Assembly: GCA_028293225.1 (NCBI GenBank)
Contig: JAQGPE010000663.1
Location: forward strand, 1 to 8,563
From: Akkermansiaceae bacterium
Lineage (GTDB): Bacteria > Verrucomicrobiota > Verrucomicrobiia > Verrucomicrobiales > Akkermansiaceae
Length of the DNA: 8,563 nucleotides
Direction of reading: 5' to 3'
This document shows, piece after piece, positions 1 through 5,719 of the stretch (positions within the stretch are counted from its first letter, which is position 1; the number at the start of each line of letters is the position of its first letter). A program made the translations under genes and the position numbers. Under the pieces are notes generated by a model, which was given only the letters and a program-made list of their open reading frames with translations, had not been told where the DNA came from and did not search any database.

Positions 1-668
1 CCGGCCAGGTTGACCAGGGGACCGCCGCTGTTGCCGGGGTAGATCACGGCGTCGTGGCCGATCCAGCGGACCAGTTCGCCGACCTGCTCGCCGTCCAGCG
101 TCATCGAGTTGCTGTTGCGCGGGACGATCATCTCGGTGTTCGCCACGATGCCGCGGGTGACCGACTGGGAGAGTCCGGCGGGGCTGCCCATGGCCAGGAC
201 CGGGTCGCCCACCTTCAGCTTGTCCGAGTCGCCAAAGCCGGCCACCGGGAGCGGCTGGCCCTTCAGGCGGCGCGTGCTGAGGTCGAGCTTGATGATCGCC
301 AGGTCCGCCAGCGCGTCGGTGCCGATCAGGGTGGCGTCGACTTCCTCGCGGGTGGAAAGGGTGCAGACGAAGCGAGTGCCGCGGCCGGCCACGTGGTGGT
401 TGGTCAGCACGTGGCCCTCGGCGGAAATGATCGTGCCGCTGCCACTGCCCTGCATTTTCCGCATCCGGCCGTCACTGCCCTCCTCCATGACCACGTAGAT
501 GCGGACCAGGGCCGGGTAGACCTTTGAGATCGCGTCCTGGATGTCCGGGGCGGGCACCGGCACGGCCGCCGGGGCCTGGATGGCCTGGGAAACCTCCGCC
601 GCCAGCAAAGGCTGGAGCGAAGAGAGGGCGAAAAGAACGAAGCCTGCGCGGCGGAAAATAGGGTTCAT
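1..668 (-). CDS. HtrA/DegP-like trypsin-fold serine protease, secreted (partial, C-terminus beyond window)
   Basis: The reverse strand encodes 222 codons before the window ends. Residues 1-24 look like a Sec signal peptide (MNPIFRR, a hydrophobic stretch, then LLAA before EVSQ). A trypsin-like domain follows with all three catalytic positions: His92 in LTNHHV, Asp122 in DLAII and Ser214 in GNSGGPL. GSGSGTIIS and AMGSPAGL are typical S1C/HtrA strands. The family degrades or refolds damaged proteins in the periplasm. PDZ domains would lie past the edge, so DegP/DegS type cannot be decided. An in-frame ATG seven codons upstream (complement of 687-689) exists, but the chosen start gives a cleaner basic signal-peptide n-region. 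No clear Shine-Dalgarno is visible. The segment between TRGIV and GNSGG (about residues 176-211) seems longer than in E. coli DegP. Confidence 0.9.
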   Translation of the reverse strand, partial: MNPIFRRAGFVLFALSSLQPLLAAEVSQAIQAPAAVPVPAPDIQDAISKVYPALVRIYVVMEEGSDGRMRKMQGSGSGTIISAEGHVLTNHHVAGRGTRFVCTLSTREEVDATLIGTDALADLAIIKLDLSTRRLKGQPLPVAGFGDSDKLKVGDPVLAMGSPAGLSQSVTRGIVANTEMIVPRNSNSMTLDGEQVGELVRWIGHDAVIYPGNSGGPLVNLA

Positions 669-810
669 GGTCAGGGTGGGTGGCACCATGGAGCGCCCCG
701 GTCGCGGGAGCTTGTTCAAGAAAACCCACGGCGGGTAGGACGAAAGTCGCCCGGCCGCTGCAAAATGCAGGCCATTCATCCGGAAAACACCTCCCGGGTC
801 CGGCGGCGGA

Positions 811-858
811 TTTTCCATTCCATCCACAGCCCCTAGGTAGAATGGATGGAATGGAAAA
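811..858. repeat. TTCCATTCC palindrome, copy 1
   Basis: A perfect 16-bp inverted repeat: TTTTCCATTCCATCCA at 811-826 and its complement at 843-858. The 16-base loop contains CAGCCCCTAGGT. It has the same arms as copies 3 and 4 but the opposite loop orientation. No T-run follows on either strand, so it is not a standard intrinsic terminator. It probably belongs to a dispersed intergenic palindrome family. Confidence 0.9.
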
Positions 859-898
859 AAGCGGGGCGTGGCGAGTGGGGGCCGGGCTTTCCACGAAC

Positions 899-941
899 TT
901 TCCATTCCACGGTCCTCAGGGGTGTGGAATGGAATGGAAAA
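899..941. repeat. TTCCATTCC palindrome, copy 2 (diverged)
   Basis: A degenerate copy of the same family. TTTCCATTCCAC at 899-910 can pair with GTGGAATGG at 924-932, or with TGGAATGGAAA at 930-940 because GGAAT is duplicated on the right side. The loop has CCTCAGGGGTGTGG where other copies have the CCTAGG core. Read on the complement, its loop follows the CACACCCC..AGG pattern, so it is oriented like copies 3 and 4. Confidence 0.75.
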
Positions 942-976
942 TCCGGGGCGTGAAGGAGGAGGGCGGAAAGGCTCAC

Positions 977-1072
977 GTGAATCTAACAGATTTGGGTTTC
1001 TTCCCTCTCCCCCTGGCCTGGCGTGACAGGGAAGATGGAAGGAAAGAAGAAACCTAAATCTGTTAGATTCAC
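977..1072. repeat. 96-bp inverted-repeat element with 27-bp arms
   Basis: The left arm (977-1003) begins GTGAATCTAACAGATTT. The right arm (1046-1072) is its complement at 26 of 27 positions, with a 42-base pyrimidine/purine-rich spacer. Each arm also contains a smaller palindrome (AATCT-AAC-AGATT on the left, AATCT-GTT-AGATT on the right), an architecture like a REP pair or small MITE. It ends eight bases from the stop codon of the leftward 167-codon gene, so it would be transcribed in that gene's 3' untranslated region and could fold into a stable stem. There is no transposase inside. Confidence 0.85.
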
Positions 1073-1080
1073 TCAGCTTC

Positions 1081-1584
1081 TCACCAGATCTTCCACCACG
1101 GACGGGCTGCCACCGGCTCGGCCTCCTTCTCCAGGTCCCAGAGTTCGACCAGGTCGGTGATGGGGCGGAAGATCCTCTCACACTGCTGGGGGTGGCTGGA
1201 GCGGTAGGCGGCCCACCACTCCTGCGGGCGTAGTAGAAAGGCCTGGGTGTCGCCGCCATCGGTGCCGCGGAACAGGGCCATCTCGTAGCCCGGCTCCAGC
1301 AATCTGGCGACCCGCAGCAGCACGCGGAAGTTGTTCTGCGGGTGGAAGGGCAGGGTGAAGACTTCCGCGCGGTCCAGATAGCCCAGGCGGATCTCCACCC
1401 CTCCCGCGTCAGGGTAGGCCATCTCGAAGCTCAGGGCCCGGTCCGGCAGGAAAGGCATGACGGCCTCCGCGGCTTCGATCTCCATCCCGCGCCAATCCAC
1501 GATCACGCAGCGGTCGGCATCGACAAAGGCCTCGATCTCCGCATCGCTGCCGGTGAGCAGGGGCTGCTCTTCCTGGGTGAACAT
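1081..1584 (-). CDS. Hypothetical cytosolic protein, 167 aa
   Basis: I do not recognise this family. The reading frame runs unbroken from an ATG (complement of 1582-1584) to a TGA. It could extend upstream to 1890, but that extension translates the palindrome repeats, so I chose the internal ATG (MFTQEEQPLL). GGAATGGGG a few bases upstream is at best a weak ribosome site. The protein has no signal peptide or membrane segment. It has an acidic N-terminal third, an alternating hydrophobic middle (FRVLLRVARLLEPGYEMALF, about residues 86-105) and seven tryptophans, including the C-terminal end RPWWKIW. It is flanked on both sides by palindromic repeats and is likely transcribed alone. Consistent codon use and a compact, folded-looking composition support a real gene; function is unknown. 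Confidence 0.75.
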   Translation of the reverse strand: MFTQEEQPLLTGSDAEIEAFVDADRCVIVDWRGMEIEAAEAVMPFLPDRALSFEMAYPDAGGVEIRLGYLDRAEVFTLPFHPQNNFRVLLRVARLLEPGYEMALFRGTDGGDTQAFLLRPQEWWAAYRSSHPQQCERIFRPITDLVELWDLEKEAEPVAARPWWKIW

Positions 1585-1624
1585 GGCCCCATTCCTAAGC
1601 CCGGACCCGCCAGCCCGCCACGGA

Positions 1625-1672
1625 TTTTCCATTCCATCCATTTTACCTAGAGGGTGTGGATGGAATGGAAAA
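1625..1672. repeat. TTCCATTCC palindrome, copy 3
   Basis: A perfect 16-bp inverted repeat: TTTTCCATTCCATCCA at 1625-1640 and its complement at 1657-1672. The 16-base loop TTTTACCTAGAGGGTG carries the CCTAGR core. It lies about 40 bases upstream of the orphan gene's start codon, where a stable stem could lie in the 5' leader or promoter. Confidence 0.9.
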
Positions 1673-1698
1673 TGGCGTGGAAATGGGGACGGCAGAAC

Positions 1699-1853
1699 GG
1701 AGGGGGAACGCTCTTGTCCCCCTGCTAAGTTCAAAGGCTTGGTCCGGGTGGGAGATGCGAATTCTTGAATGGGGTGAATGCGATCGCTTTGGGAACGCCG
1801 GGATTGAACCAAGGCTGCCTTGCTGAGCAGGGGGACAAGAGTGTCCCCCCTCC
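1699..1853. repeat. 155-bp inverted-repeat element of the GGGGACAAGAG type (BIME/MITE-like)
   Basis: The 28-base arms at 1699-1726 and 1826-1853 are complementary at 26 positions. Each arm is also a small hairpin: GGGGGAC (1830-1836), loop AAGAGT, GTCCCCC (1843-1849) on the right, and GGGGGA..TCCCCC (1702-1722), less perfect, on the left. Weaker complementarity continues outward into flanking bases and inward (GGCTTGGT against ACCAAGG). Paired palindromic units in opposite orientation are the hallmark of REP/BIME elements, which in other bacteria are mobilised by RAYT (Y1-type) transposases. None is encoded here. Confidence 0.85.
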
Positions 1854-1877
1854 GGTCGCCGCCAGAGCTGAGTGAGA

Positions 1878-1925
1878 TTTTCCATTCCATCCATGTGACC
1901 TAGGGGCTGTGGATGGAATGGAAAA
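1878..1925. repeat. TTCCATTCC palindrome, copy 4
   Basis: A perfect 16-bp inverted repeat: TTTTCCATTCCATCCA at 1878-1893 and its complement at 1910-1925, around the loop TGTGACCTAGGGGCTG. The loop is essentially the complement of copy 1's loop, so copies 1 and 4 are the same element in opposite orientation. It starts 19 bases past the stop of the OmpA-like gene, where it could act as a 3' stem even without a T-run. Confidence 0.9.
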
Positions 1926-1944
1926 GCCGGGAGCCGGAAACCGC

Positions 1945-2979
1945 TCACATCTTCACGATCTCCACGCGGCGGTTCTTGCTGCGGCCGGTCTCATCGGCGT
2001 TCGGGGCGACGGGGGCGGCCATGCCCACCCCCACGGCGATGATGCTGGCGGCGGGAATCCCATACTGCTTGCTGAGCGCGGCGGTCACGGCCTGGGCGCG
2101 CTTCTGGGACAGGGTCTGGTTGTGTGCGTAGTCGCCCTGGTTGTCGGTGTGGCCGACGATGAGGTAGCGGCCGCCGTCGCCCTTGATCGCCTTGGCCATC
2201 TCGGCCAGCGCCTCGGCGGAGTCATCCTTCAGCTCGGCCTTATCGGTGTCGAAGTAGACGCCGTAGATGGCGATGCGGCCGGTGGCGGCGATGGTGCTGG
2301 TGATTTCCTCCGCCTTCACCACGGCCATGCGGGTGTCCATCGGTTTGGTCTCCAGGATGTCCACGCGCACCACGGTCTCTCCCTTCTGAAGCTTGTGGCC
2401 CTCCACCAGCTTGTCGAAGCCGGTGCTGACGTCGTTCAGGACAAAGGCGTAGACGGAGACGTAGATGTCGTTGCCGGCCTTGCCCTTGCCTTTCATCACG
2501 GCGTAGCGCTGCTCCTCCTTGTTGAACTCGTGCAGATACTGGAGCTGGTCGGTCTTCTTGGCAGTCGGGAAGGTGCGCTCGACAAAGCGGCCGTAGCCAT
2601 CGTCCAGCTCGTCATTGGCGGCGGTGAAGAGGGTGGCGTAGCCGGCGGGCTTCAGCTCCTCCTGGTATTGGCGCACGGCCTCGAGCGTGGCGGTCTCGCC
2701 GGGGAGCTTGTAGTAGAGCGTGGTGTGGGCGCCCTCGGCCTTGTCCTTCTTGGTCTCCTTGAAGGTGGTCTTGTCGTAGTCGAACTGGACCTTCTCCAGC
2801 GGGATGATGAACTCGTCGAACTTGGCGACCTTGCCCCAGATGATTTCGGAGCCCTCGATGCGCTTGAAGTCCGGGTGGTCCTTGGTGCCCGGCTCATCGG
2901 CGGCGTGGAGCATCGGGCTGGTGGCGGTGAGGACGAGCGAGACGAGGGCGCAGAAAAACGCAGCGGCGGGAGTTTTCAT
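1945..2979 (-). CDS. OmpA-family envelope protein with DUF4892-like N-terminal region
   Basis: 344 aa. Residues 1-27 are a Sec signal peptide (MKTPAAAFFCALVSLVL...LHAA). The C-terminal part, about 232-344, is an OmpA/MotB-type peptidoglycan-binding domain: YFDTDKAEL (242-250), GHTDNQG (276-282), SQKRAQAV (291-298) and SKNRRVEI (334-341). Asp279 and Arg294 are the positions that usually bind diaminopimelate. The region after the signal peptide (KDHPDFKRIEGSEI, then FDEFIIPL) resembles the DUF4892 family, known to occur joined to OmpA domains; I assign this from memory. There is no beta-barrel-like segment, so it is probably a periplasmic protein tethered to peptidoglycan. No Shine-Dalgarno precedes the ATG. 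It appears monocistronic, with a palindrome just after the stop. Confidence 0.9.
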   Translation of the reverse strand: MKTPAAAFFCALVSLVLTATSPMLHAADEPGTKDHPDFKRIEGSEIIWGKVAKFDEFIIPLEKVQFDYDKTTFKETKKDKAEGAHTTLYYKLPGETATLEAVRQYQEELKPAGYATLFTAANDELDDGYGRFVERTFPTAKKTDQLQYLHEFNKEEQRYAVMKGKGKAGNDIYVSVYAFVLNDVSTGFDKLVEGHKLQKGETVVRVDILETKPMDTRMAVVKAEEITSTIAATGRIAIYGVYFDTDKAELKDDSAEALAEMAKAIKGDGGRYLIVGHTDNQGDYAHNQTLSQKRAQAVTAALSKQYGIPAASIIAVGVGMAAPVAPNADETGRSKNRRVEIVKM

Positions 2980-3267
2980 GGGTGGGTGATTGGAGGAGTA
3001 AGGATCGCGGACCCTGAGAGTGCCAAGGTGCTCCGTTTCAGCGCGTCTGGCGAACCGAAAAAAGGGGCGGGCCTCTCCCTCCTGTTCCGTGCCGCCGAAA
3101 GTCGATGGGAGCGTGACGGCGGCACGGATCGTCAGGGAGGAGGCTGACCCGGGCCGCCTTTCCGGACCGGGGAGGGTGGATGGGGAAAGACAGCTCGAGG
3201 GTGCGACTTTCGCAGCAGCGGGGTCAGCTGGGAATACGCAGGACCGCGTACGGGAAGTAAGGAAGAA
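2980..3267. other. Intergenic region upstream of the OmpA-like gene
   Basis: These 288 bases lie between the stop of the LuxR-type gene and the start of the OmpA-like gene, both read leftward. They must hold the LuxR gene's 3' end and probably the OmpA-like promoter. I see no strong terminator, riboswitch or repeat. The only pairing of note is an 8-bp GCTGACCC/GGGTCAGC match separated by about 70 bases, too weak to call. Confidence 0.5.
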
Positions 3268-4026
3268 TCACCCCAGCCCGGAGCGGACGGCGGCGGTGCG
3301 GGTCTCGGCGCCGCGTTTGCGCAGGATGTTTTGCACGTGCTTGTCGATGGTGCGGGGCGCGCAGCCGAGGATCACGGCGATCTCGGCATTGCGCTTGCCC
3401 TCCCGCAGCCACTCGAAGACCTGGCGCTCCCGCGGGGTCAGGCCCGCCTCGACCGCCGGACCGCCTGACGCCGTGTCCGCCAGGGCGGCGTGGAGGCGCT
3501 CCAGCAGGCAGGCATTGCGATGGGCCAGCCGGATGTGCGGGGCGGCCAGCTCCAGCAGCGCCAGGGTGCCGGGATCCACGGCGCGGTCGCGGTTGATGGT
3601 GAGGGTATTGATCCAGCCGGGGCGGGAGACCAGGACATTGACCTGGTGGCTGAGGTCGAGCGGGCGGAAGATGTCCTGATAGAAATCGGTCCGCTCAAAG
3701 GAACGGCGGTCGGCCAGGCGGGCGATGTCCACCACGGGCCCGGTGCCGCCATTCCGCAGGTAGGCGTAGATGGGGTTCTGCTGATAGACGTCGCGCAGGC
3801 GGGTGAAGATCCGCTGCTGGTCCGCTTCGTCGATCGGGTGGTCGTGGTCGAAGAAGTAGTCGCCGGTGGACTCGTGGATCTGGTCGAAGGACAGCACCGC
3901 GCCGGAGAGCAGCCGGGAGGTCAGGCGCACCAGGTGGGGGCCGAAGGCGGACAGCGGCACGGGCTCCTGCAACCCGGCGATGAAGTCGAGCAGGCGCGCG
4001 TAGTCGGCATGGTGGAGGGCCTGCAT
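3268..4026 (-). CDS. LuxR-type (GerE helix-turn-helix) transcriptional regulator
   Basis: 252 aa. The C-terminal part, about 195-250, is a typical LuxR/GerE DNA-binding domain: LTPRERQVFEWLREG, then NAEIAVILGCAPRTIDKH, the recognition helix, then VQNILRKRGAETRTAA. The N-terminal 185 residues lack the phosphoacceptor Asp pattern of a response-regulator receiver and resemble the GAF/PAS-like sensor part of stand-alone regulators; the motif FYQDIFRPLDLSHQ (115-128) sits in it. The ligand is unknown. It is divergent from the GYF_2 membrane protein with 109 bases between start codons, so that gene is a plausible target, but this is inference from position only. AAGG directly abuts the ATG, too close for a good ribosome site; no better in-frame start is apparent. 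Confidence 0.9.
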   Translation of the reverse strand: MQALHHADYARLLDFIAGLQEPVPLSAFGPHLVRLTSRLLSGAVLSFDQIHESTGDYFFDHDHPIDEADQQRIFTRLRDVYQQNPIYAYLRNGGTGPVVDIARLADRRSFERTDFYQDIFRPLDLSHQVNVLVSRPGWINTLTINRDRAVDPGTLALLELAAPHIRLAHRNACLLERLHAALADTASGGPAVEAGLTPRERQVFEWLREGKRNAEIAVILGCAPRTIDKHVQNILRKRGAETRTAAVRSGLG

Positions 4027-4121
4027 CCTTGGCCGGGCATGTCAGCAGATGCGGCGCGGGCTTTCAAGAAGCATGCGTCAGGAGGAGACGCGCGGCCCTT
4101 GCGGATCGGCCGGGGGCTTGC

Positions 4122-4130
4122 TAGGGAGGG
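4122..4130 (+). promoter_or_regulatory. Ribosome binding site deciding the GYF_2 gene start
   Basis: TAGGGAGGG lies five bases ahead of the ATG at 4136. It is one of the few convincing Shine-Dalgarno sequences in the window and argues for this start over the longer frame beginning at 4049. Confidence 0.65.
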
Positions 4131-4135
4131 CGGCA

Positions 4136-5104
4136 ATGCGGACATGGTACTACGCCCGGAACGGCAGGCAGTTCGGACCGGTGGGGCTGGATCAGATCAA
4201 GCTGATGCTGGGCACCGGCGGGCTGGACCGGGAGGACCTGGTCTGGCACGAAGGCATGCCCGCGTGGCTGCCGGCGGGCGAGATCGAGGAGCTGAACCCG
4301 CCCGTGGTAGAGGCGGAGATCATGCCGCCGCCCCTGCCTGCAAGCGCTCAGGAAGGCCCGGAGAGACCAGCGGAGGGTGAGGACATCCCGCCCGGGACGC
4401 AGCCGATCCTCATCACCGTGTGCCTGGCCCACGCCTGGCGGACCACGAAGCAGAACGCCCTGAGAATGCTGATGGCGGGATCGGTCTATTTCCTGACGGT
4501 GGCGACCTGCGCTCTGATCGGGCAGGCCATCGACGACGCGACCGGCTACCAGCTCCCGAAGCTCGACCTCTTTCCGTCGCCGGAGAAATACCTGGAGATG
4601 TTGCGGACCATGTTCGGGGTGCTGGTCCGGCCAACTCAGCTGGTGCAGATGCTGGTGGATTCTTTCCTGACGCTGGGATTGATGCGCCTAACTCTGAACC
4701 TGATCCGGCACGAGGGCCGCACCGATCCCAACGTGATCTTTTCCCCGGTGAAGAGATTGCCGAAGGTGGTGATCGCCGACCTGCTGTTCTACGCGATGGT
4801 GTTCCTGGGCTCCTTCCTGATTCTCCCCGGGATCTATCTGGGTCTGCGATACGGCCAGTACCGCTACGCCATCCTGGAGAAGAACCTGAGCATCCGGGAG
4901 GCCTTCTCGTTCAGCGCTCGCGTCACGGCGAATTCGCTGCTGGCTCTGCTGGCACTGGGGCTGATCTCCACCGCTCTCACCGTGCTGATGCTGATGACCT
5001 CCATGCTGGCGGCGATCGCCGTGATGCCCTTTCTGGCGATGATCAAAGCCGCGGCCTATCACTGGCTGACCCGGGGCGCGAAGGATGCGTTTGAGGGGAA
5101 GTGA
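4136..5104 (+). CDS. GYF_2-domain integral membrane protein
   Basis: 322 aa. The reading frame is open back to 4049, but the ATG at 4136 has a good ribosome site (GGGAGGG, about 5 bases away) and puts the domain at the N-terminus. Residues 3-50 match the bacterial GYF_2 pattern: WYYARNGRQFGPV, then LDREDLVWHEGMPAWLPA. A proline- and glutamate-rich linker (54-90) follows, then about five hydrophobic segments (about 111-131, 168-190, 211-235, 265-284 and 286-305). The segment PGIYLGLRYGQYRYAILEKN with IREAFSFSARVT resembles membrane domains of DUF975/YciC-like or glycerophosphodiesterase-type proteins, which have no clear enzymatic role. GYF domains generally bind proline-rich peptides, so the soluble head could recruit a partner. 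Function is unknown. The gene ends at a bidirectional terminator. Confidence 0.85.
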   Translation: MRTWYYARNGRQFGPVGLDQIKLMLGTGGLDREDLVWHEGMPAWLPAGEIEELNPPVVEAEIMPPPLPASAQEGPERPAEGEDIPPGTQPILITVCLAHAWRTTKQNALRMLMAGSVYFLTVATCALIGQAIDDATGYQLPKLDLFPSPEKYLEMLRTMFGVLVRPTQLVQMLVDSFLTLGLMRLTLNLIRHEGRTDPNVIFSPVKRLPKVVIADLLFYAMVFLGSFLILPGIYLGLRYGQYRYAILEKNLSIREAFSFSARVTANSLLALLALGLISTALTVLMLMTSMLAAIAVMPFLAMIKAAAYHWLTRGAKDAFEGK

Positions 5105-5146
5105 GGGAGACGGGAGCGGCAATGCGATCGATGCTGCGGAAATGAA

Positions 5147-5181
5147 AAAGCCCGCACCGGAGGAAATCCGGTACGGGCTTT
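5147..5181. terminator. Bidirectional intrinsic terminator
   Basis: AAAGCCCGCACCGGA (5147-5161) pairs with TCCGGTACGGGCTTT (5167-5181) around a five-base loop, with one mismatch. Reading leftward the stem is followed by TTTTT; reading rightward by TTTCT. It sits between two convergent genes (ends at 5104 and 5207) and probably terminates both. Confidence 0.88.
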
Positions 5182-5206
5182 CTAGTAGGTGGTCAGCCCT
5201 TGCTGA

Positions 5207-5554
5207 TCACGCTGGCACTTCGGCGGAGGAGGAGGGTCCGGGGGCCACGGCCTCGGCGGCTTTCGCAGCGGCATTGCGGCCGGCGTTCGCGCCCTTGCGG
5301 ATCGTTTCACGGATGCCGCTGGGGACGAACTCTTTCGCAAAGCTGGCCGCGAACCACGCGCCGAAAGCCGCTCCGTAGGTGAGGTCATGGGCAACACTTG
5401 CGAGTGCCTCCTTCAGCTTCGGAGCCGCTTCCCGCGCTTTGGATTCTGCATCCTTGCGAGCCGAGTCGATCGCCTGGGAAAACGAGTGGTAGCGCGGGGC
5501 TTCCGGAGGGGTCTCCGGGCCGGCGCTCTGTTGGAAATCGGAGTCGTTATTCAT
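5207..5554 (-). CDS. Small Ala-rich hypothetical protein, 115 aa
   Basis: I do not recognise the family. The frame starts MNNDSDFQQS and ends SSSAEVPA. It has a polar, proline-containing N-terminus (1-25), a charged helix-forming stretch rich in Ala, Lys and Glu (about 28-52), a short hydrophobic patch (LTYGAAFGAWFAASF, 58-72), another basic/Ala-rich helix (about 80-103) and a Pro/Ser tail. The hydrophobic patch is short for a transmembrane helix, so this may be an amphipathic or membrane-associated helical protein; the helix pattern recalls YtxH- or phasin-like proteins without diagnostic motifs. It has no signal peptide and no visible Shine-Dalgarno. It is followed by the shared terminator and is divergent from the Gly-rich secreted gene. 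Confidence 0.7.
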   Translation of the reverse strand: MNNDSDFQQSAGPETPPEAPRYHSFSQAIDSARKDAESKAREAAPKLKEALASVAHDLTYGAAFGAWFAASFAKEFVPSGIRETIRKGANAGRNAAAKAAEAVAPGPSSSAEVPA

Positions 5555-5587
5555 AAAGAAAGACGGGGTTGGACGTTCGGTGGCATC

Positions 5588-5620
5588 ATTCCCTTCATGG
5601 GAATTTCCGCTATGGGAATT
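5588..5620. promoter_or_regulatory. Candidate operator: ATTCCC/GGGAAT repeats
   Basis: ATTCCC (5588-5593) and GGGAAT (5599-5604) form an inverted repeat with a five-base spacer. The right half recurs as a direct repeat, ATGGGAATT, at 5597-5605 and 5612-5620, a 15-base period. The cluster lies 30-70 bases upstream of the leftward 115-aa gene and about 80-130 bases upstream of the rightward Gly-rich gene, where a regulator could act on both. No known factor is assigned. Confidence 0.35.
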
Positions 5621-5719
5621 GTCGCGCGGATTTCCAATCGCTCATCAGAAAAATCCACCGGCGGGATGAATAGCCGGTGAAAACGGGCGTCGAACGAAAT
5701 GAACCAAATTCCTCAGACG

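Larger units (their letters stand above)
669..1080. other. Gene-free, repeat-rich intergenic region
   Basis: This stretch of about 410 bases separates the protease start from the stop of the orphan gene; both genes read leftward. Open frames here run through the palindromes and show no family resemblance, so I treat them as spurious. It contains two copies of the TTCCATTCC palindrome (811-858, 899-941), a 96-bp inverted repeat (977-1072), and a small hairpin with arms CTGCA/TGCAG at 758-770, about 90 bases upstream of the protease start. The protease promoter should lie here, but I could not identify convincing -35/-10 boxes. Confidence 0.7.
1585..1944. other. Gene-free block composed almost entirely of repeats
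   Basis: The 360 bases between the orphan gene's start and the OmpA-like gene's stop contain palindrome copy 3, a 155-bp paired-hairpin element and palindrome copy 4, in that order. Together these occupy about 250 of the 360 bases. Open frames through here on both strands are repeat translations and were not called. The promoter of the orphan gene should lie between 1585 and about 1700 but is not obvious. Confidence 0.7.

Noticed and set aside
472..894. 140-codon minus-strand open frame with an ATG upstream of the protease
   Set aside because: It runs through palindrome copy 1 and then overlaps the protease gene in another frame; its sequence is low-complexity Gly/Pro/Arg, and the protease frame has clear catalytic motifs.
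1585..1890. Upstream extension of the 167-aa gene to 269 codons
   Set aside because: The extra N-terminal part is a translation of palindrome copies 3 and 4 region and the paired-hairpin element; the internal ATG at 1584 gives a protein free of repeats.
811..1925. CRISPR array
   Set aside because: The repeats are palindromic, irregularly spaced, interrupted by a gene and in both orientations; there are no unique spacers of constant length and no cas genes.
1909..3147. 412-codon plus-strand open frame
   Set aside because: Antisense shadow of the OmpA-like gene, rich in Gly/Val/Leu repeats typical of antisense GC-rich frames; the minus frame has a signal peptide and OmpA motifs.
3143..3228. 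GCTGACCC/GGGTCAGC inverted match downstream of the LuxR-type gene
   Set aside because: Only 8 bp separated by about 70 bases with no T-run; such pairs are expected by chance in GC-rich sequence.
4075..4091. GCGTC/GACGC stem in the LuxR-GYF intergenic region
   Set aside because: Only a five-base stem; not enough to call an operator.
3490..4380. 296-codon plus-strand open frame
   Set aside because: Antisense to the LuxR-type gene and out of frame with the GYF_2 gene; no family resemblance.
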